16,908 bases of DNA from Oleiagrimonas sp036379395 (GCA_036379395.1 DASVGR010000041.1:1-16908), one strand, 5' to 3'. Shown: positions 1 to 7,371, counted from the stretch's first letter. Notes: generated by a model from the sequence alone, not told the origin. Translations and numbers: made by a program.

Positions 1-507
1 GGCCTGATGCGCGGCTTCCAGCTGTGGGTCAACCTGCCGGCCGCCGACAAGATGACCGCGCCGCGCTATCAGGACATCGCGCCGGAAAAGATTCCCGAGG
101 TGCAGCCGGCGCCGGGCATCAACGTGCGTGTCGTGGCCGGCTCGTTCGGCGGTGTCGCCGGGCCCGTCAATGGCGTGGCCACGCAGCCGGTGTATCTGGA
201 CATTGCGCTTGAACCGCACGCGAAGCTGGGGGTGCCGCTGCCGGCCGGGCACAACGCGTTCGCCTACGTGTTCGACGGCGACGGCGTGGGTGTGGGCAAG
301 GAAGGCGACATGCTGGCGCACCGCGAACTGGCCGTGCTGGGCGATGGCGACCAGGTCGACCTGCAGGCCGGCGACGTTGCCGCGCGCCTGTTGCTGGTGG
401 CAGGCAAGCCGCTCAACGAACGCGTCACGCGCTACGGGCCGTTCGTGATGAACACGCCGACGCAAATCCAGGAAGCGTTTGCCGACTATCAGGCCGGCCG
501 CTTCTGA
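1..507 (+). CDS. Pirin family protein, 5' end outside the window
   Basis: This is the C-terminal part of a pirin-family bicupin protein. The reading frame is open to the left edge (Gly-Leu precede the first ATG at 7), and the stretch GFQLWVNLPAADKM followed by PRYQDI is the hallmark that joins the N-terminal cupin to the rest in pirins. About 168 residues are visible, so roughly the first 110 to 120 are missing. The usual pirin metal ligands (a His pair and a HxE-type motif) lie upstream of this hallmark, so they cannot be checked here. The ATG at 7 is internal, not a start. Bacterial pirins are cytoplasmic and some have quercetinase activity; the substrate here is unknown. A hairpin terminator follows the stop codon at once. 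Confidence 0.93.
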   Translation, partial: GLMRGFQLWVNLPAADKMTAPRYQDIAPEKIPEVQPAPGINVRVVAGSFGGVAGPVNGVATQPVYLDIALEPHAKLGVPLPAGHNAFAYVFDGDGVGVGKEGDMLAHRELAVLGDGDQVDLQAGDVAARLLLVAGKPLNERVTRYGPFVMNTPTQIQEAFADYQAGRF

Positions 508-520
508 AGGCTAGGCATGC

Positions 521-555
521 AACCGGCCGCAGCATGATGCCGCGGCCGGTTTTTT
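521..555 (+). terminator. Rho-independent terminator after the pirin gene
   Basis: The arms AACCGGCCGC (521-530) and GCGGCCGGTT (542-551) are perfectly complementary over 10 bases, with an 11-base loop and a T run through 555. It begins 14 bases after the pirin stop. The T run lies only on the plus-strand side, so it serves the pirin transcript. The convergent TonB-like gene ends at 561, and I see no T-rich hairpin in its direction. Confidence 0.85.
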
Positions 556-560
556 GCGTC

Positions 561-1100
561 CTATGGCGTCGCGGCCTGGACGCGGAAAGCCATCGGGTAG
601 GTGAATGTCATCGGCCGGCTCGTGGCTGGCGCGGCAAAGCGCCAGCGCCGCATGGCATCGACGGCCGCCTGATCCATGGCCGCATGGCCGCTGCTGGTGG
701 CCACCGTCACGGCCGTCACCTTGCCGGTGGCATCCACGCTCACGCGCAATGTCACCACGCCGTCGCGATTGGCGCGCAAAGCCTCGATCGGATAGGACGG
801 CGAGGGTGAATGCACCGGTGCGGGCGGCGCCGGCGGCAAGGCGGGTTGTGGCGCCGGCCGGGCCTGGGCCGACGGCAGCAGATGCGGGGATGAAGACACC
901 ACTTCGACGCGGCGTGGTGCGCGATGGGCGTGCCTGACGCGCGGCTTGCGTGGGGTTTCGCGCCGACGCGCCGCGACGGCCGCCTCGATGCCGCGGTCCT
1001 GAAAACGCGGCCACGCGCTCATCCACCAGGCCATGCCGATGCCGCCGGCCACGACCAGCGCACTGAGCAACAAGGTGGTGCGCAGGGGCAAGCGGAACAT
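561..1100 (-). CDS. Small TonB-like (energy transducer TonB family) protein
   Basis: This 179-residue protein has the TonB layout: a short cytoplasmic N-terminus, one membrane helix at about residues 9-28 (LLLSALVVAGGIGMAWW), a basic then Pro/Ala-rich linker (about 50-102), and a C-terminal TonB domain (about 103-175). The motif SYPIEALRANRDGVVTLRV, then VDATGKVTAVTVATSSGHAAMD and a closing RRWRFAPA-like segment, is typical of the family. TonB proteins couple the proton motive force to outer-membrane transport, but many stand-alone TonB-domain proteins have no assigned receptor. The frame stays open upstream to 1367, but that part is antisense to the thiolase, and the ATG at 1100 directly precedes the membrane helix. 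It begins 8 bases after the thiolase stop, so the two are probably co-transcribed. No ExbB or ExbD gene is present here. Confidence 0.85.
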   Translation of the reverse strand: MFRLPLRTTLLLSALVVAGGIGMAWWMSAWPRFQDRGIEAAVAARRRETPRKPRVRHAHRAPRRVEVVSSSPHLLPSAQARPAPQPALPPAPPAPVHSPSPSYPIEALRANRDGVVTLRVSVDATGKVTAVTVATSSGHAAMDQAAVDAMRRWRFAAPATSRPMTFTYPMAFRVQAATP

Positions 1101-1108
1101 GACGTGCC

Positions 1109-2395
1109 TTACGGGCGTTCCAGCATGGCCGTCACGCCCATGCCGCCGGCCGTGCAGATGGAAATGAGGCCGCGCCCGGAGCCTTTTTGCTGCAACAGCT
1201 TGGCCAGGGTCGCCACGAGGCGCGCGCCGGTCGCCGCAAACGGATGGCCGACCGCGAGGCTGGAACCGTGCACGTTGAGTTTGGCGGTGTCGATGCTGCC
1301 CAGCGGTGCCGAACGGCGCAGGCGGTCGCGGCAATACGGTACCGATTCCCACGCGCGCAGCGTGCACAGCACTTGCGCGGCGAACGCCTCGTGGATTTCG
1401 TAGAAGTCGAAATCCTGCAGCGTCAATCCGGCCTCGTCGAGCAGGCGCGGCACGGCGACGGTCGGCGCCATCAGCAGGCCTTCACCATGCACGAAGTCGA
1501 CCGCCGCCACGCGCGCGTGGGTGAGGTAGGCCAGCACCGGCAAATGGTGTTTTTCGGCCCATTCCTCGCTGGCCAGCAGCACGGCGGCGGCGCCGTCGGA
1601 CAGCGCCGAGGAGTTGCCGGCCGTCAGCGTGCCGTGGCCGGAGGTCTTGTCGAACGCGGGCTTGAGCGCGGCCAGCTTGGCCAGCGTGGTGTCGGCGCGC
1701 AGCACGTTGTCGCGCGCCACGTTGCGGAACGGCACCACCAGATCATCGAAAAAGCCGGCGTCGTAGGCGGCCGCCAGCTTCTGATGGCTGGCCAGCGCGA
1801 AGGCGTCCTGGTCGGCGCGGCTGATCTGCCACTCGCGCGCCATCAGCTCGCAATGGTCGCCCATGGATTTGCCGGTGCGCGGCTCGGCCACGTCCGGCAC
1901 TTGCGGTTTCAGCTCGGACAGCGAAAAGCCGTGCGTCAGCGTCTTGATGCGCTGGCGCAGGCTTTTCGCGCGGCTGGCGCGCAGCAGGCGCTCGCGCAGT
2001 GCCGGCTGGTAGGTGATCGGCACGTCGCTGGTGGTGTCGCTGCCGCCGGCGATGCCGACCTCGATCTGTCCGCTGGCGATCTTGTTGGCCACGATGATGG
2101 CGTTGTCCAGCGAGGTGCCGCAGGCGCGCGCCGTGGTGATGCCCGGCGTGGTCGCGGACAGGCCGGAACTCAGCAGCGCCTCGCGCGCCAGGTTCCAGTC
2201 CGAGGTCTGCTTGATGACGGCGCCGAACGCCACCTCGCCCAGTTCCAGGCCGTGCAGGTCGTAGCGCTCGACCAGCGTGCCGAGCACCTTGACGGCCATG
2301 CCGAAATTGCCCACCTCGGCATACGCCGTGTTGTGGCGGCAGAACGGAATGCGGATGCCGCCGATGACGGCCACGCGCCTCATCTTGTTGTCCAT
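1109..2395 (-). CDS. Acetyl-CoA C-acyltransferase (FadI-like thiolase)
   Basis: This 428-residue type II thiolase resembles FadI, the beta-oxidation thiolase that cleaves 3-ketoacyl-CoA to acetyl-CoA and a shortened acyl-CoA. The nucleophilic Cys92 is in ARACGTS. HEAFAAQ contains His335, GHPFAATGAR contains His384, and CTAGGMG contains the second catalytic Cys414, so the full active-site set is present. A biosynthetic acetoacetyl-CoA thiolase role is possible, but HEAFAAQ with GHPFAATGAR favours the FadI branch. The open frame reaches 2515. I chose the ATG at 2395 because homology starts with RRVAVIGGIRIPF and a GGAG lies about 12 bases upstream; a second ATG at 2383 is also possible. No fadJ-like hydratase/dehydrogenase gene is adjacent, and the next gene downstream is the TonB-like one. 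Confidence 0.92.
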   Translation of the reverse strand: MDNKMRRVAVIGGIRIPFCRHNTAYAEVGNFGMAVKVLGTLVERYDLHGLELGEVAFGAVIKQTSDWNLAREALLSSGLSATTPGITTARACGTSLDNAIIVANKIASGQIEVGIAGGSDTTSDVPITYQPALRERLLRASRAKSLRQRIKTLTHGFSLSELKPQVPDVAEPRTGKSMGDHCELMAREWQISRADQDAFALASHQKLAAAYDAGFFDDLVVPFRNVARDNVLRADTTLAKLAALKPAFDKTSGHGTLTAGNSSALSDGAAAVLLASEEWAEKHHLPVLAYLTHARVAAVDFVHGEGLLMAPTVAVPRLLDEAGLTLQDFDFYEIHEAFAAQVLCTLRAWESVPYCRDRLRRSAPLGSIDTAKLNVHGSSLAVGHPFAATGARLVATLAKLLQQKGSGRGLISICTAGGMGVTAMLERP

Positions 2396-2609
2396 GCTGT
2401 GCCAATGCTCCGCGATGGGCACGGCGCGGGCGCGACCATGCCAAGAATGCATCAAGGCTAACGCCCACGGCGCAGCGGGGGAAGGGATTTGCGCACACTG
2501 GTACGTGTCCGGCACAGGTTCCAGTCATGCGCCGAGGTTTTCGCCACGCGGATTTCGCGTTGCGCCGGTGGCGACTTGAGCCGGATCAGGCGGACGGCAG
2601 CGGGTGGGG

Positions 2610-2618
2610 TGATAAAAT
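2610..2618 (+). promoter_or_regulatory. Possible extended -10 promoter of the 363-residue protein gene
   Basis: TGA-TAAAAT matches an extended -10 element (TGn followed by a TATAAT-like hexamer). I see no good -35, as is usual for extended -10 promoters. Transcription would begin near 2625 and give a leader of about 23 bases. It lies in the 252-base divergent region between the thiolase (-) and this gene, where I see no other gene. Confidence 0.45.
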
Positions 2619-2647
2619 CGGCAGCCGTTTTTGTCACGGACAAACCC

Positions 2648-3739
2648 ATGTCCACCACCGATCTGGTGAGTTGCCCCGCCGTCATGGCGATCGAATTGCC
2701 GCAAGGCGAAGTTCCCAACCGCAACGTTCTGGAACGTGACGAGGCCGAGCAACTGGCCGCGTTCATGGCCGAGGATCTGCACGCGCTGCTGCCCGGCGTG
2801 GAGGCGGCGCGGCTGGCCGTGGTCGGTGCGCATTTCGACTCGACCGAATTGCTGCGCCCGGGCTTTCCCGTATTCGCCACGCTGACCGGCCTGTCCGAGC
2901 GCGTCGACGGCGACGTCGTGGCCTTCGGTGCGCGCGACCGGCACATGCCGGCGCAACCGCTGGTGCCGGATCAAGCGTTGACCGGCGGCGCGCTGCGCCT
3001 GGTGCCGTTCACGCTGCTGGCCAAGCCTGAGGTCGCGGCCGGGCTTTCCGCGACGATCGAACAGGAACTGGCCGGCCAGGGCGAAGTGGGCCAGCGCACG
3101 GCCGACTACCTGATGCGCCAGCTGGGCGTGCAGATGGAGCACGCGCGCTACTTCAGCCGCGCCGATCTCATGGCGCTGGTGTGCGTGCATTACGAGCACG
3201 TCAATCTGATGTCGCTGTGGGCGCTGGTGGAAGGCGCCATCCTCACGCCCGAGCGTGCCGAATCGCACCTGAGCGCGCATGGTCTGACGTGGCGCCAGCA
3301 AGATGGCCGTGCCATCGCGCAATCGCCGGGTGACTGGCTGGCGCAGGTCCATGTGGATGCCGCCGAGCGGCCGCATGCGTTGGCCGGCATCGTGTTCGAG
3401 CTGCGCCAGTATGCGGCGCTGCTGGCCGCGCATCATGTCGAGGTGGGCTTTGACGGGGCGTGGTACGAGCCCGGGCAGCACGTGGCGATCGACCGCGTGG
3501 CCGAGCGCGACGGCACGTTGCCGGCACCGACGTTGTTCGCGCACGAGGCGGCGGGCCTGGGCATCATCGCGTTGACCGTGGCGCAACCGGGACGCCTGCT
3601 GGCACACGCGTGGCTGGTGGGACGCGACCTGGAGGCGGCCTGCCACCAGCTGGCCGAACGCTATGGTTGCGCCAGCAAACCGCAAAAACTGGGCCGCATC
3701 GTGTTTGACGACAAGGGCCAACTGGCCGCGCCCCGGTAG
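2648..3739 (+). CDS. Unrecognised 363-residue protein
   Basis: I do not recognise the family. The start at 2648 (MSTTDLVSCPAVM) was chosen because upstream in-frame sequence is compositionally unlike protein and a promoter-like TGATAAAAT lies at 2610-2618; CACGGA about 8 bases upstream is at best a weak ribosome-binding site. The protein has no signal peptide or membrane segment and looks cytosolic. Composition alternates between hydrophobic beta-like stretches (ARLAVVGAHF, GFPVFATLTGL) and acidic or helical ones, with a His-rich central part (VCVHYEHVNLMSLWALVEG) and FELRQYAALLAAHHVEVGFDGAWYEPG near residue 245-270. The full-length ORF and codon use typical of a GC-rich genome argue that it is real. 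Its stop codon TAG is the TAG of a GTAGGAGC REP palindrome, so the original C-terminus may have been changed by the repeat. Confidence 0.8.
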   Translation: MSTTDLVSCPAVMAIELPQGEVPNRNVLERDEAEQLAAFMAEDLHALLPGVEAARLAVVGAHFDSTELLRPGFPVFATLTGLSERVDGDVVAFGARDRHMPAQPLVPDQALTGGALRLVPFTLLAKPEVAAGLSATIEQELAGQGEVGQRTADYLMRQLGVQMEHARYFSRADLMALVCVHYEHVNLMSLWALVEGAILTPERAESHLSAHGLTWRQQDGRAIAQSPGDWLAQVHVDAAERPHALAGIVFELRQYAALLAAHHVEVGFDGAWYEPGQHVAIDRVAERDGTLPAPTLFAHEAAGLGIIALTVAQPGRLLAHAWLVGRDLEAACHQLAERYGCASKPQKLGRIVFDDKGQLAAPR

Positions 3740-3811
3740 GAGCCCGCCTGCGGGCGATTGGCCACAGACTTCATTAAGCCTTGCGGCAATCGCCCGCAGG
3801 CGGGCTCCTAC
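3736..3811. repeat. Inverted pair of REP palindromes (REPIN-like), CCCGC subtype
   Basis: A 25-base unit at 3736-3760 starts GTAGGAGC, contains the stem CCCGC-CT-GCGGG and ends CGATTG. Its exact reverse complement is at 3787-3811, with a 26-base spacer. This is the arrangement of REP doublets (REPIN or BIME) that are spread by RAYT transposases. No RAYT gene is in the window. The pair lies between convergent genes, and the left unit supplies the stop codon of the 363-residue protein gene. Confidence 0.9.
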
Positions 3812-3827
3812 GGGCGCATGGTCTTTT

Positions 3828-3852
3828 GTAGGAGCGCGCCTGCGCGCGATGG
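3828..3852 (+). repeat. Single REP palindrome, GCGCGC subtype
   Basis: This unit begins GTAGGAGC and has the stem GCGCGC-CT-GCGCGC followed by GATGG. It differs in its stem from the pair just upstream but is identical over 26 bases to the left unit of the cluster at 12254, so two subtypes of one family sit side by side here. No inverted partner is visible between it and the end of the GNAT gene at 3895. Confidence 0.85.
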
Positions 3853-3894
3853 CCAGATGCTGGTGCAGGGCAAGGTCCGTTCGCCGGCGGGCTT

Positions 3895-4362
3895 TTATGC
3901 TCCGGCAAACTCGGCTTCGTACATGTGGTAGCGGCAGCGTGTCATGCCCAAGGCGGCGTAGGTCTGCTGCGCGCGCGTGTTTTCCAGTTCCACGTACAGG
4001 CGCAGGCCGACGGCGCCGGCTGCACGCGCCTGTGCCTCGACGGCGCGGTACAGCGCGCGGAACACGCCCTGGCGGCGCGCCGCGGGCACCACGTACACGC
4101 TCTGGATCCACCAGAAGCGGCCGTTGCGCCAGTCGCTCCATTCGTAGGTCACCATCAGGCAGCCGACGGTTTGGCCGGCGCGTTCGGCGACCAGATAAAA
4201 GCCGTTGGCGTCATCGGCCAGAAGGCCGCGCACGCCGGCCGCGAGCGTGGCCGTGTCCAGCACCTTGGCTTCGGTTTCGCGGGCCATGGCCGCGTTCCAG
4301 GCCACCAGATGGTCGACGTCGGCCAGGGTGGCGCGGCGGATGTGCAAGGTGTCGTCGCTCAT
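3895..4362 (-). CDS. GNAT family N-acetyltransferase
   Basis: This 155-residue protein is a single GNAT domain that would transfer an acetyl group from acetyl-CoA to an amine. Motif A is at about residues 88-109 (SVYVVPAARRQGVFRALYRAVE), with the pyrophosphate-binding loop RRQGVF, and motif B follows with VELENTRAQQTYAALGM. The N-terminus IRRATLADVDHLVAWN is the usual first strand and helix. The substrate cannot be read from the sequence. Its ATG overlaps the xerC stop in an ATGA, so it is the last gene of the dapF–DUF484–xerC operon and is probably translationally coupled to xerC. In several gammaproteobacteria that place is taken by a HAD phosphatase gene (yigB type). Confidence 0.9.
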   Translation of the reverse strand: MSDDTLHIRRATLADVDHLVAWNAAMARETEAKVLDTATLAAGVRGLLADDANGFYLVAERAGQTVGCLMVTYEWSDWRNGRFWWIQSVYVVPAARRQGVFRALYRAVEAQARAAGAVGLRLYVELENTRAQQTYAALGMTRCRYHMYEAEFAGA

Positions 4363-5267
4363 GATTTGTCCGGGTGATGTTTGTGCCGGGCGCGTGGATG
4401 CGCGTCGTCGTACACGCGCGCCAGATGCTGGAAATCCAGATGCGTGTAGATCTGCGTGGTGGCGATGTCGGCGTGGCCGAGCAGCTCCTGCACGGCGCGC
4501 AGGTCGCCGGACGATTCCAGCAGATGGCTGGCAAAGCTGTGCCGCAGCAGATGCGGATGCACGTTGCGCGCCATGCCTTCGCGCATGGCCAGCAGTTTCA
4601 TGCGTTTTTGCACGGCGCGCTGGCTGATCGGCGCACCGTGGCGACCGGGGAAAACGGGCGTGGCCGGCGCGGGCGGCGCGCTTTGCGTGCGCCAGGCCTT
4701 GAGCGCGGCCACGGCAAAGCGGCCGACCGGCACGATGCGCGTTTTCGAGCCCTTGCCGAGCACGCGCACCATGCCTTCGTCCAAATCCAGATCGCGCCAG
4801 ACGAGGCCGGTCAGCTCGGACAGGCGCAGGCCGGACGAATAAAACAATTCCAGCATCGCGCGGTCGCGCACGGCCAGCGCGTCGTCATCGTCGGCCAGGG
4901 CGACCAGTTGCGCGGCTTCGTCGGTGTCGAGCACTTCGGGCAGCTTGCGGCGCATTTTCGGGCCGCGCACGCCGGAGGCCGGATCGTGCGCGAGAACGCC
5001 TTCGGCGATCAGCCAGGCAAACAGGCTGCGGCAGGCCGACAACAAGCGTTGCAGGCTGGACGGCGCCAGTCCGTCGCGGTGGCAGTCGGCGACAAACCGG
5101 CGCACGTGATCGGGCGTGAGCGTGGCCATGTCGGCCACGCCGCGGGCATCCATCCACACCGTCAGCTTGGCCAGGTCGCGGCGGTAGGCGGCCAGCGTGT
5201 GCGGCGAGGGCGCGCGTTCGGCCGCCCAGCGCTGCAACCATGTGTCGACGGTGGCCTGCGGCGTCAT
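4359..5267 (-). CDS. xerC: Tyrosine recombinase XerC
   Basis: XerC, with XerD, resolves chromosome dimers at the dif site near the terminus. The 302 residues have an N-terminal SAM-like core-binding domain (about 4-95) and a C-terminal catalytic domain. All six active-site residues are present: Arg148 (SGLRLSEL), Lys172 (GKGSKTR), His239 and Arg242 (HLLRH), His265 (LGHADI) and the Tyr274 nucleophile (IYTHLD). These positions match Escherichia coli XerC within one residue. The operon context after dapF and DUF484 supports XerC rather than XerD. The ATG at 5267 lies 1 base after the DUF484 stop, and the gene ends in an ATGA overlap with the GNAT gene. Confidence 0.97.
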   Translation of the reverse strand: MTPQATVDTWLQRWAAERAPSPHTLAAYRRDLAKLTVWMDARGVADMATLTPDHVRRFVADCHRDGLAPSSLQRLLSACRSLFAWLIAEGVLAHDPASGVRGPKMRRKLPEVLDTDEAAQLVALADDDDALAVRDRAMLELFYSSGLRLSELTGLVWRDLDLDEGMVRVLGKGSKTRIVPVGRFAVAALKAWRTQSAPPAPATPVFPGRHGAPISQRAVQKRMKLLAMREGMARNVHPHLLRHSFASHLLESSGDLRAVQELLGHADIATTQIYTHLDFQHLARVYDDAHPRARHKHHPDKS

Positions 5268-5268
5268 C

Positions 5269-5982
5269 TCAGGCGCCGGTGGTGCGTTCCAGCGCGGTGG
5301 TGACGGCGTCGCCGATGAGCTTCAGGAACACGCCGCCCATGCCGGGATGGAACCGGTCGGGATCGTTGCTGCCGATGGCGAGCAGACCTTGCGCGCCCAG
5401 CTTGACCAGCGCCACCGAGTGCACGCGCTCGGCTTCGTCGCCGAACACTTCGGCGAGTTTTTCCGGCGCCAGGCGGCCCACCAGCGGCGTGTCACCGGCC
5501 AGAAAGTCGGCCAGTTCCGGCAGCGCGGAAGGCCCGGCCGGCAGATGCACCAGCCAGTCGGCGTGCACGGCGCCGACGCTGGGCCGGCGGAACAGCAGCA
5601 GGCGCACCAGATCGGTGTGGAAATCTTCGGTCAGGCCGGCCACCACGGCACGCATCACGCCGGCTTCATCGGCCGCGCGCAGCAGGCCGAGCACGAAGGT
5701 CTGCACGCGTTGCATGAGTTTTTCGTTGTCGCCGGCCACGCGGATGAGCTGCGCCAGGCGGCGTTCCAGCTCGGCGTTCTTGCGCCGCAGCGAATCGACC
5801 TGATAACTGGCCAGCGACGCGACTTCGCCCTCGGCGCGCGGCAGCTCCAGCGCGTGCGCCAGCTCCGGGTATTGCTTCAGGAATTGCGGATGCTGGCGCA
5901 GGTAGCCGGCCACATCGGCCGCTTCCAGAGGGGCATCGAGACGGGTTTCGCCCATGACCGGTTCCATGATGGTATGGCGCAA
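5269..5982 (-). CDS. DUF484 family protein (GAF-like)
   Basis: This 237-residue protein belongs to DUF484, a family typically encoded between dapF and xerC. The N-terminus has DVAGYLRQHPQFLKQYPEL, then a short coiled coil (about 55-95, ASYQVDSLRRKNAELERRLAQLI), and the rest forms a GAF-like domain ending with LGAQGLLAIGSNDPDRFHPGMGG. Its biochemical role is not established. The start is uncertain: TTG at 5982 has GAGG 8 bases upstream, ATG at 5967 has no visible ribosome-binding site, and ATG at 5955 has GGA 7 bases upstream. I gave the TTG because its Shine-Dalgarno match is best. It lies 10 bases after the dapF stop. Confidence 0.92.
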   Translation of the reverse strand: MRHTIMEPVMGETRLDAPLEAADVAGYLRQHPQFLKQYPELAHALELPRAEGEVASLASYQVDSLRRKNAELERRLAQLIRVAGDNEKLMQRVQTFVLGLLRAADEAGVMRAVVAGLTEDFHTDLVRLLLFRRPSVGAVHADWLVHLPAGPSALPELADFLAGDTPLVGRLAPEKLAEVFGDEAERVHSVALVKLGAQGLLAIGSNDPDRFHPGMGGVFLKLIGDAVTTALERTTGA

Positions 5983-5992
5983 GTGTGCAGCC

Positions 5993-6838
5993 TCAGGGCG
6001 CGCGCTTCAACGGCCACTGGCCTTCATAGACGAAGGCGGCCGGGCCGGTCATGGCCAGGTGATGGCCTTTGCCGGCCCAGGCGATGTCGAGCGTGCCGCC
6101 GGGCAACGTGACGGCCACGCGCGCGTCGACCCGGCCGGCGCGATGCAGCGCCGCCATGGCCGCGCAGGCGCCGGTGCCGCAGGCCTGCGTCCAGCCGCTG
6201 CCGCGCTCGTGCACGCGCAGGTCGATGGCATCGCGCGAGCGCACCACGGCAAAACCGGCGTTGCAGCCTTCGGCGAAGCGTGCGTGCGCGGTGATGGCCG
6301 GGCCCAGTTGCGCCAGCGCCGGCGCGGCCAGATCGTCGACCACGGTCACGGCATGCGGGTTGCCCATCGACACGGCGCCGATGGTCAGTGTGCGGCCGGC
6401 GACGTCCAGCGCGTAGTCGACGGCCTCGGCCGGCGCGTCAAACGGGATGCGTGCGGGGGCGAAATCCGGTTCGCCCATGTCGACGGCCACGTTCAGCGCG
6501 TCGACCAGACGCACCGTGACCGGGCCGGACGGGCTTTCCAGCTCGACGTCCTCGTTCAGCGGCAACGCGCCGTCACGATGCAGCCACGCGGCCACGCAAC
6601 GCACGCCGTTGCCGCACTGGCCGACCGCGTCGCCGTCGGCATTCCAGATGCCGTAATAAAACGCGCTGCGCCCGTCGCGCGGTTTTTCCACCGTCAGCAG
6701 CTGGTCGAAACCGACGCCGCGATGGCGATCGGCCATGGCGCGGATGGCGTCCGGCGTCAACGGCAACGGCGCCTCGCGCGCGTCGACGAGCACGAAGTCG
6801 TTGCCCAGGCCGTGCATTTTGGTGAAGGCGAGATTCAA
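5993..6838 (-). CDS. dapF: Diaminopimelate epimerase
   Basis: DapF converts LL-diaminopimelate to the meso form, the direct precursor of lysine and of peptidoglycan cross-links, in the cytosol without a cofactor. The 281 residues include the N-terminal hallmark FTKMHGLGNDF and both catalytic cysteines, Cys75 in QCGNGVRC and Cys220 in QACGTGACA. The start must lie before MHGLGNDF (ATG at 6817), because the family needs the preceding strand. The only suitable codon is TTG at 6838, with GGA 9 bases upstream, so this gene probably uses a rare TTG start. It is the first gene of the operon. No lysA is adjacent, although lysA is often the upstream neighbour. Confidence 0.97.
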   Translation of the reverse strand: MNLAFTKMHGLGNDFVLVDAREAPLPLTPDAIRAMADRHRGVGFDQLLTVEKPRDGRSAFYYGIWNADGDAVGQCGNGVRCVAAWLHRDGALPLNEDVELESPSGPVTVRLVDALNVAVDMGEPDFAPARIPFDAPAEAVDYALDVAGRTLTIGAVSMGNPHAVTVVDDLAAPALAQLGPAITAHARFAEGCNAGFAVVRSRDAIDLRVHERGSGWTQACGTGACAAMAALHRAGRVDARVAVTLPGGTLDIAWAGKGHHLAMTGPAAFVYEGQWPLKRAP

Positions 6839-6865
6839 GCCGGCGTATCCGTGAAACCCGCCTCA

Positions 6866-6871
6866 AGTATA
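6866..6871 (-). promoter_or_regulatory. Probable -10 element of the dapF operon
   Basis: On the minus strand this reads TATACT (5 of 6 to TATAAT). A poor -35 candidate TGTGGC lies 17 bases further upstream at 6889-6894. Transcription would start near 6859, about 20 bases before the dapF TTG. It is the only promoter-like site in the 71 bases between the RimI-like gene and dapF. Confidence 0.5.
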
Positions 6872-6909
6872 GGCAACGCCGCCCCACGGCCACATGACCA
6901 AGGGTGTGG

Positions 6910-7371
6910 TCACGCCAAATTTCTGGCGTAGCGCCAGGCGTCGCAGCCGTCGGCGTAGTAGCCGCGATGCATGCCGAAGCGGTCGAAACCGGTGTGCTCG
7001 TAGAGCGCGATGGCCGGCGCGTTGTCCGTGCGCACTTCCAGTTGCAGGCGGTCGCAACCGCGGCGACGGGCCTGCGCGAGCACGGCATCCAGCAGTGCCC
7101 GGCCAACGCCGCGTCCGCGCGCGGCGGCGGCCGTGGCCAGCGAATACAGTCGCGCCGTGTGCGAGCCGCGGCGGAAAAACACCACGGCGGCACCGGCCAG
7201 GCGCTCGTCCAGCCACGCCGTCAGCACCACCGCGCTGGCGCTGCGGATGTGCGCGCGGTACTGGCGGCGGCTCAGGCGGTCGCTGTCGAACGTGGCTTCT
7301 TCCAGCGCCACGAGGGCGTCGAGGTCGGCCGGTTCGGCGGGGCGGATGACGGGTTGGGCGGGGGTGGTCAC
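6910..7371 (-). CDS. RimI-like GNAT acetyltransferase, divergent from the RimK-family gene
   Basis: This 153-residue GNAT protein is the length of RimI and shares its ending style (ALYEHTGFDRFGMHRGYYADGCDAWRYAR). The acetyl-CoA loop is RGRGVG at residues 85-90, followed by RALLDAVL. The start is a GTG at 7371: there is no ATG in frame upstream, homology begins right after it (VIRPAEPADLDALVALEEATF), and a -10-like TACATT ends six bases before it, which suggests a leaderless message. In other proteobacteria a GNAT fused to a C39-like peptidase is commonly encoded beside RimK-family genes of this type; here only the GNAT domain is present. The substrate is unknown, and modification of a RimK-family product or of a protein N-terminus are both possible. 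Confidence 0.85.
   Translation of the reverse strand: MTTPAQPVIRPAEPADLDALVALEEATFDSDRLSRRQYRAHIRSASAVVLTAWLDERLAGAAVVFFRRGSHTARLYSLATAAAARGRGVGRALLDAVLAQARRRGCDRLQLEVRTDNAPAIALYEHTGFDRFGMHRGYYADGCDAWRYARNLA

Noticed and set aside
1187..2461. 424-residue plus-strand open frame opposite the thiolase gene
   Set aside because: It is rich in Arg, Gln, Gly and His with no domain, and the minus strand codes for a complete thiolase. It is a shadow frame of GC-rich coding DNA.
2396..2515. 40-residue N-terminal extension of the thiolase
   Set aside because: Thiolase similarity begins at RRVAVIGG, and the extension reads as non-coding intergenic DNA.
3736..3852. REP units read as a CRISPR array or as plain terminators
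   Set aside because: There are only three units, in mixed orientation, with no regular spacers and no cas genes; there is no T run after the stems, so REP elements explain them better.
2525..4141. 538-residue minus-strand open frame opposite the 363-residue protein gene
   Set aside because: It runs through the REP repeats and into the GNAT gene in another frame, and its composition is low-complexity Arg/His/Gln. The plus-strand frame has the promoter and a more protein-like sequence.
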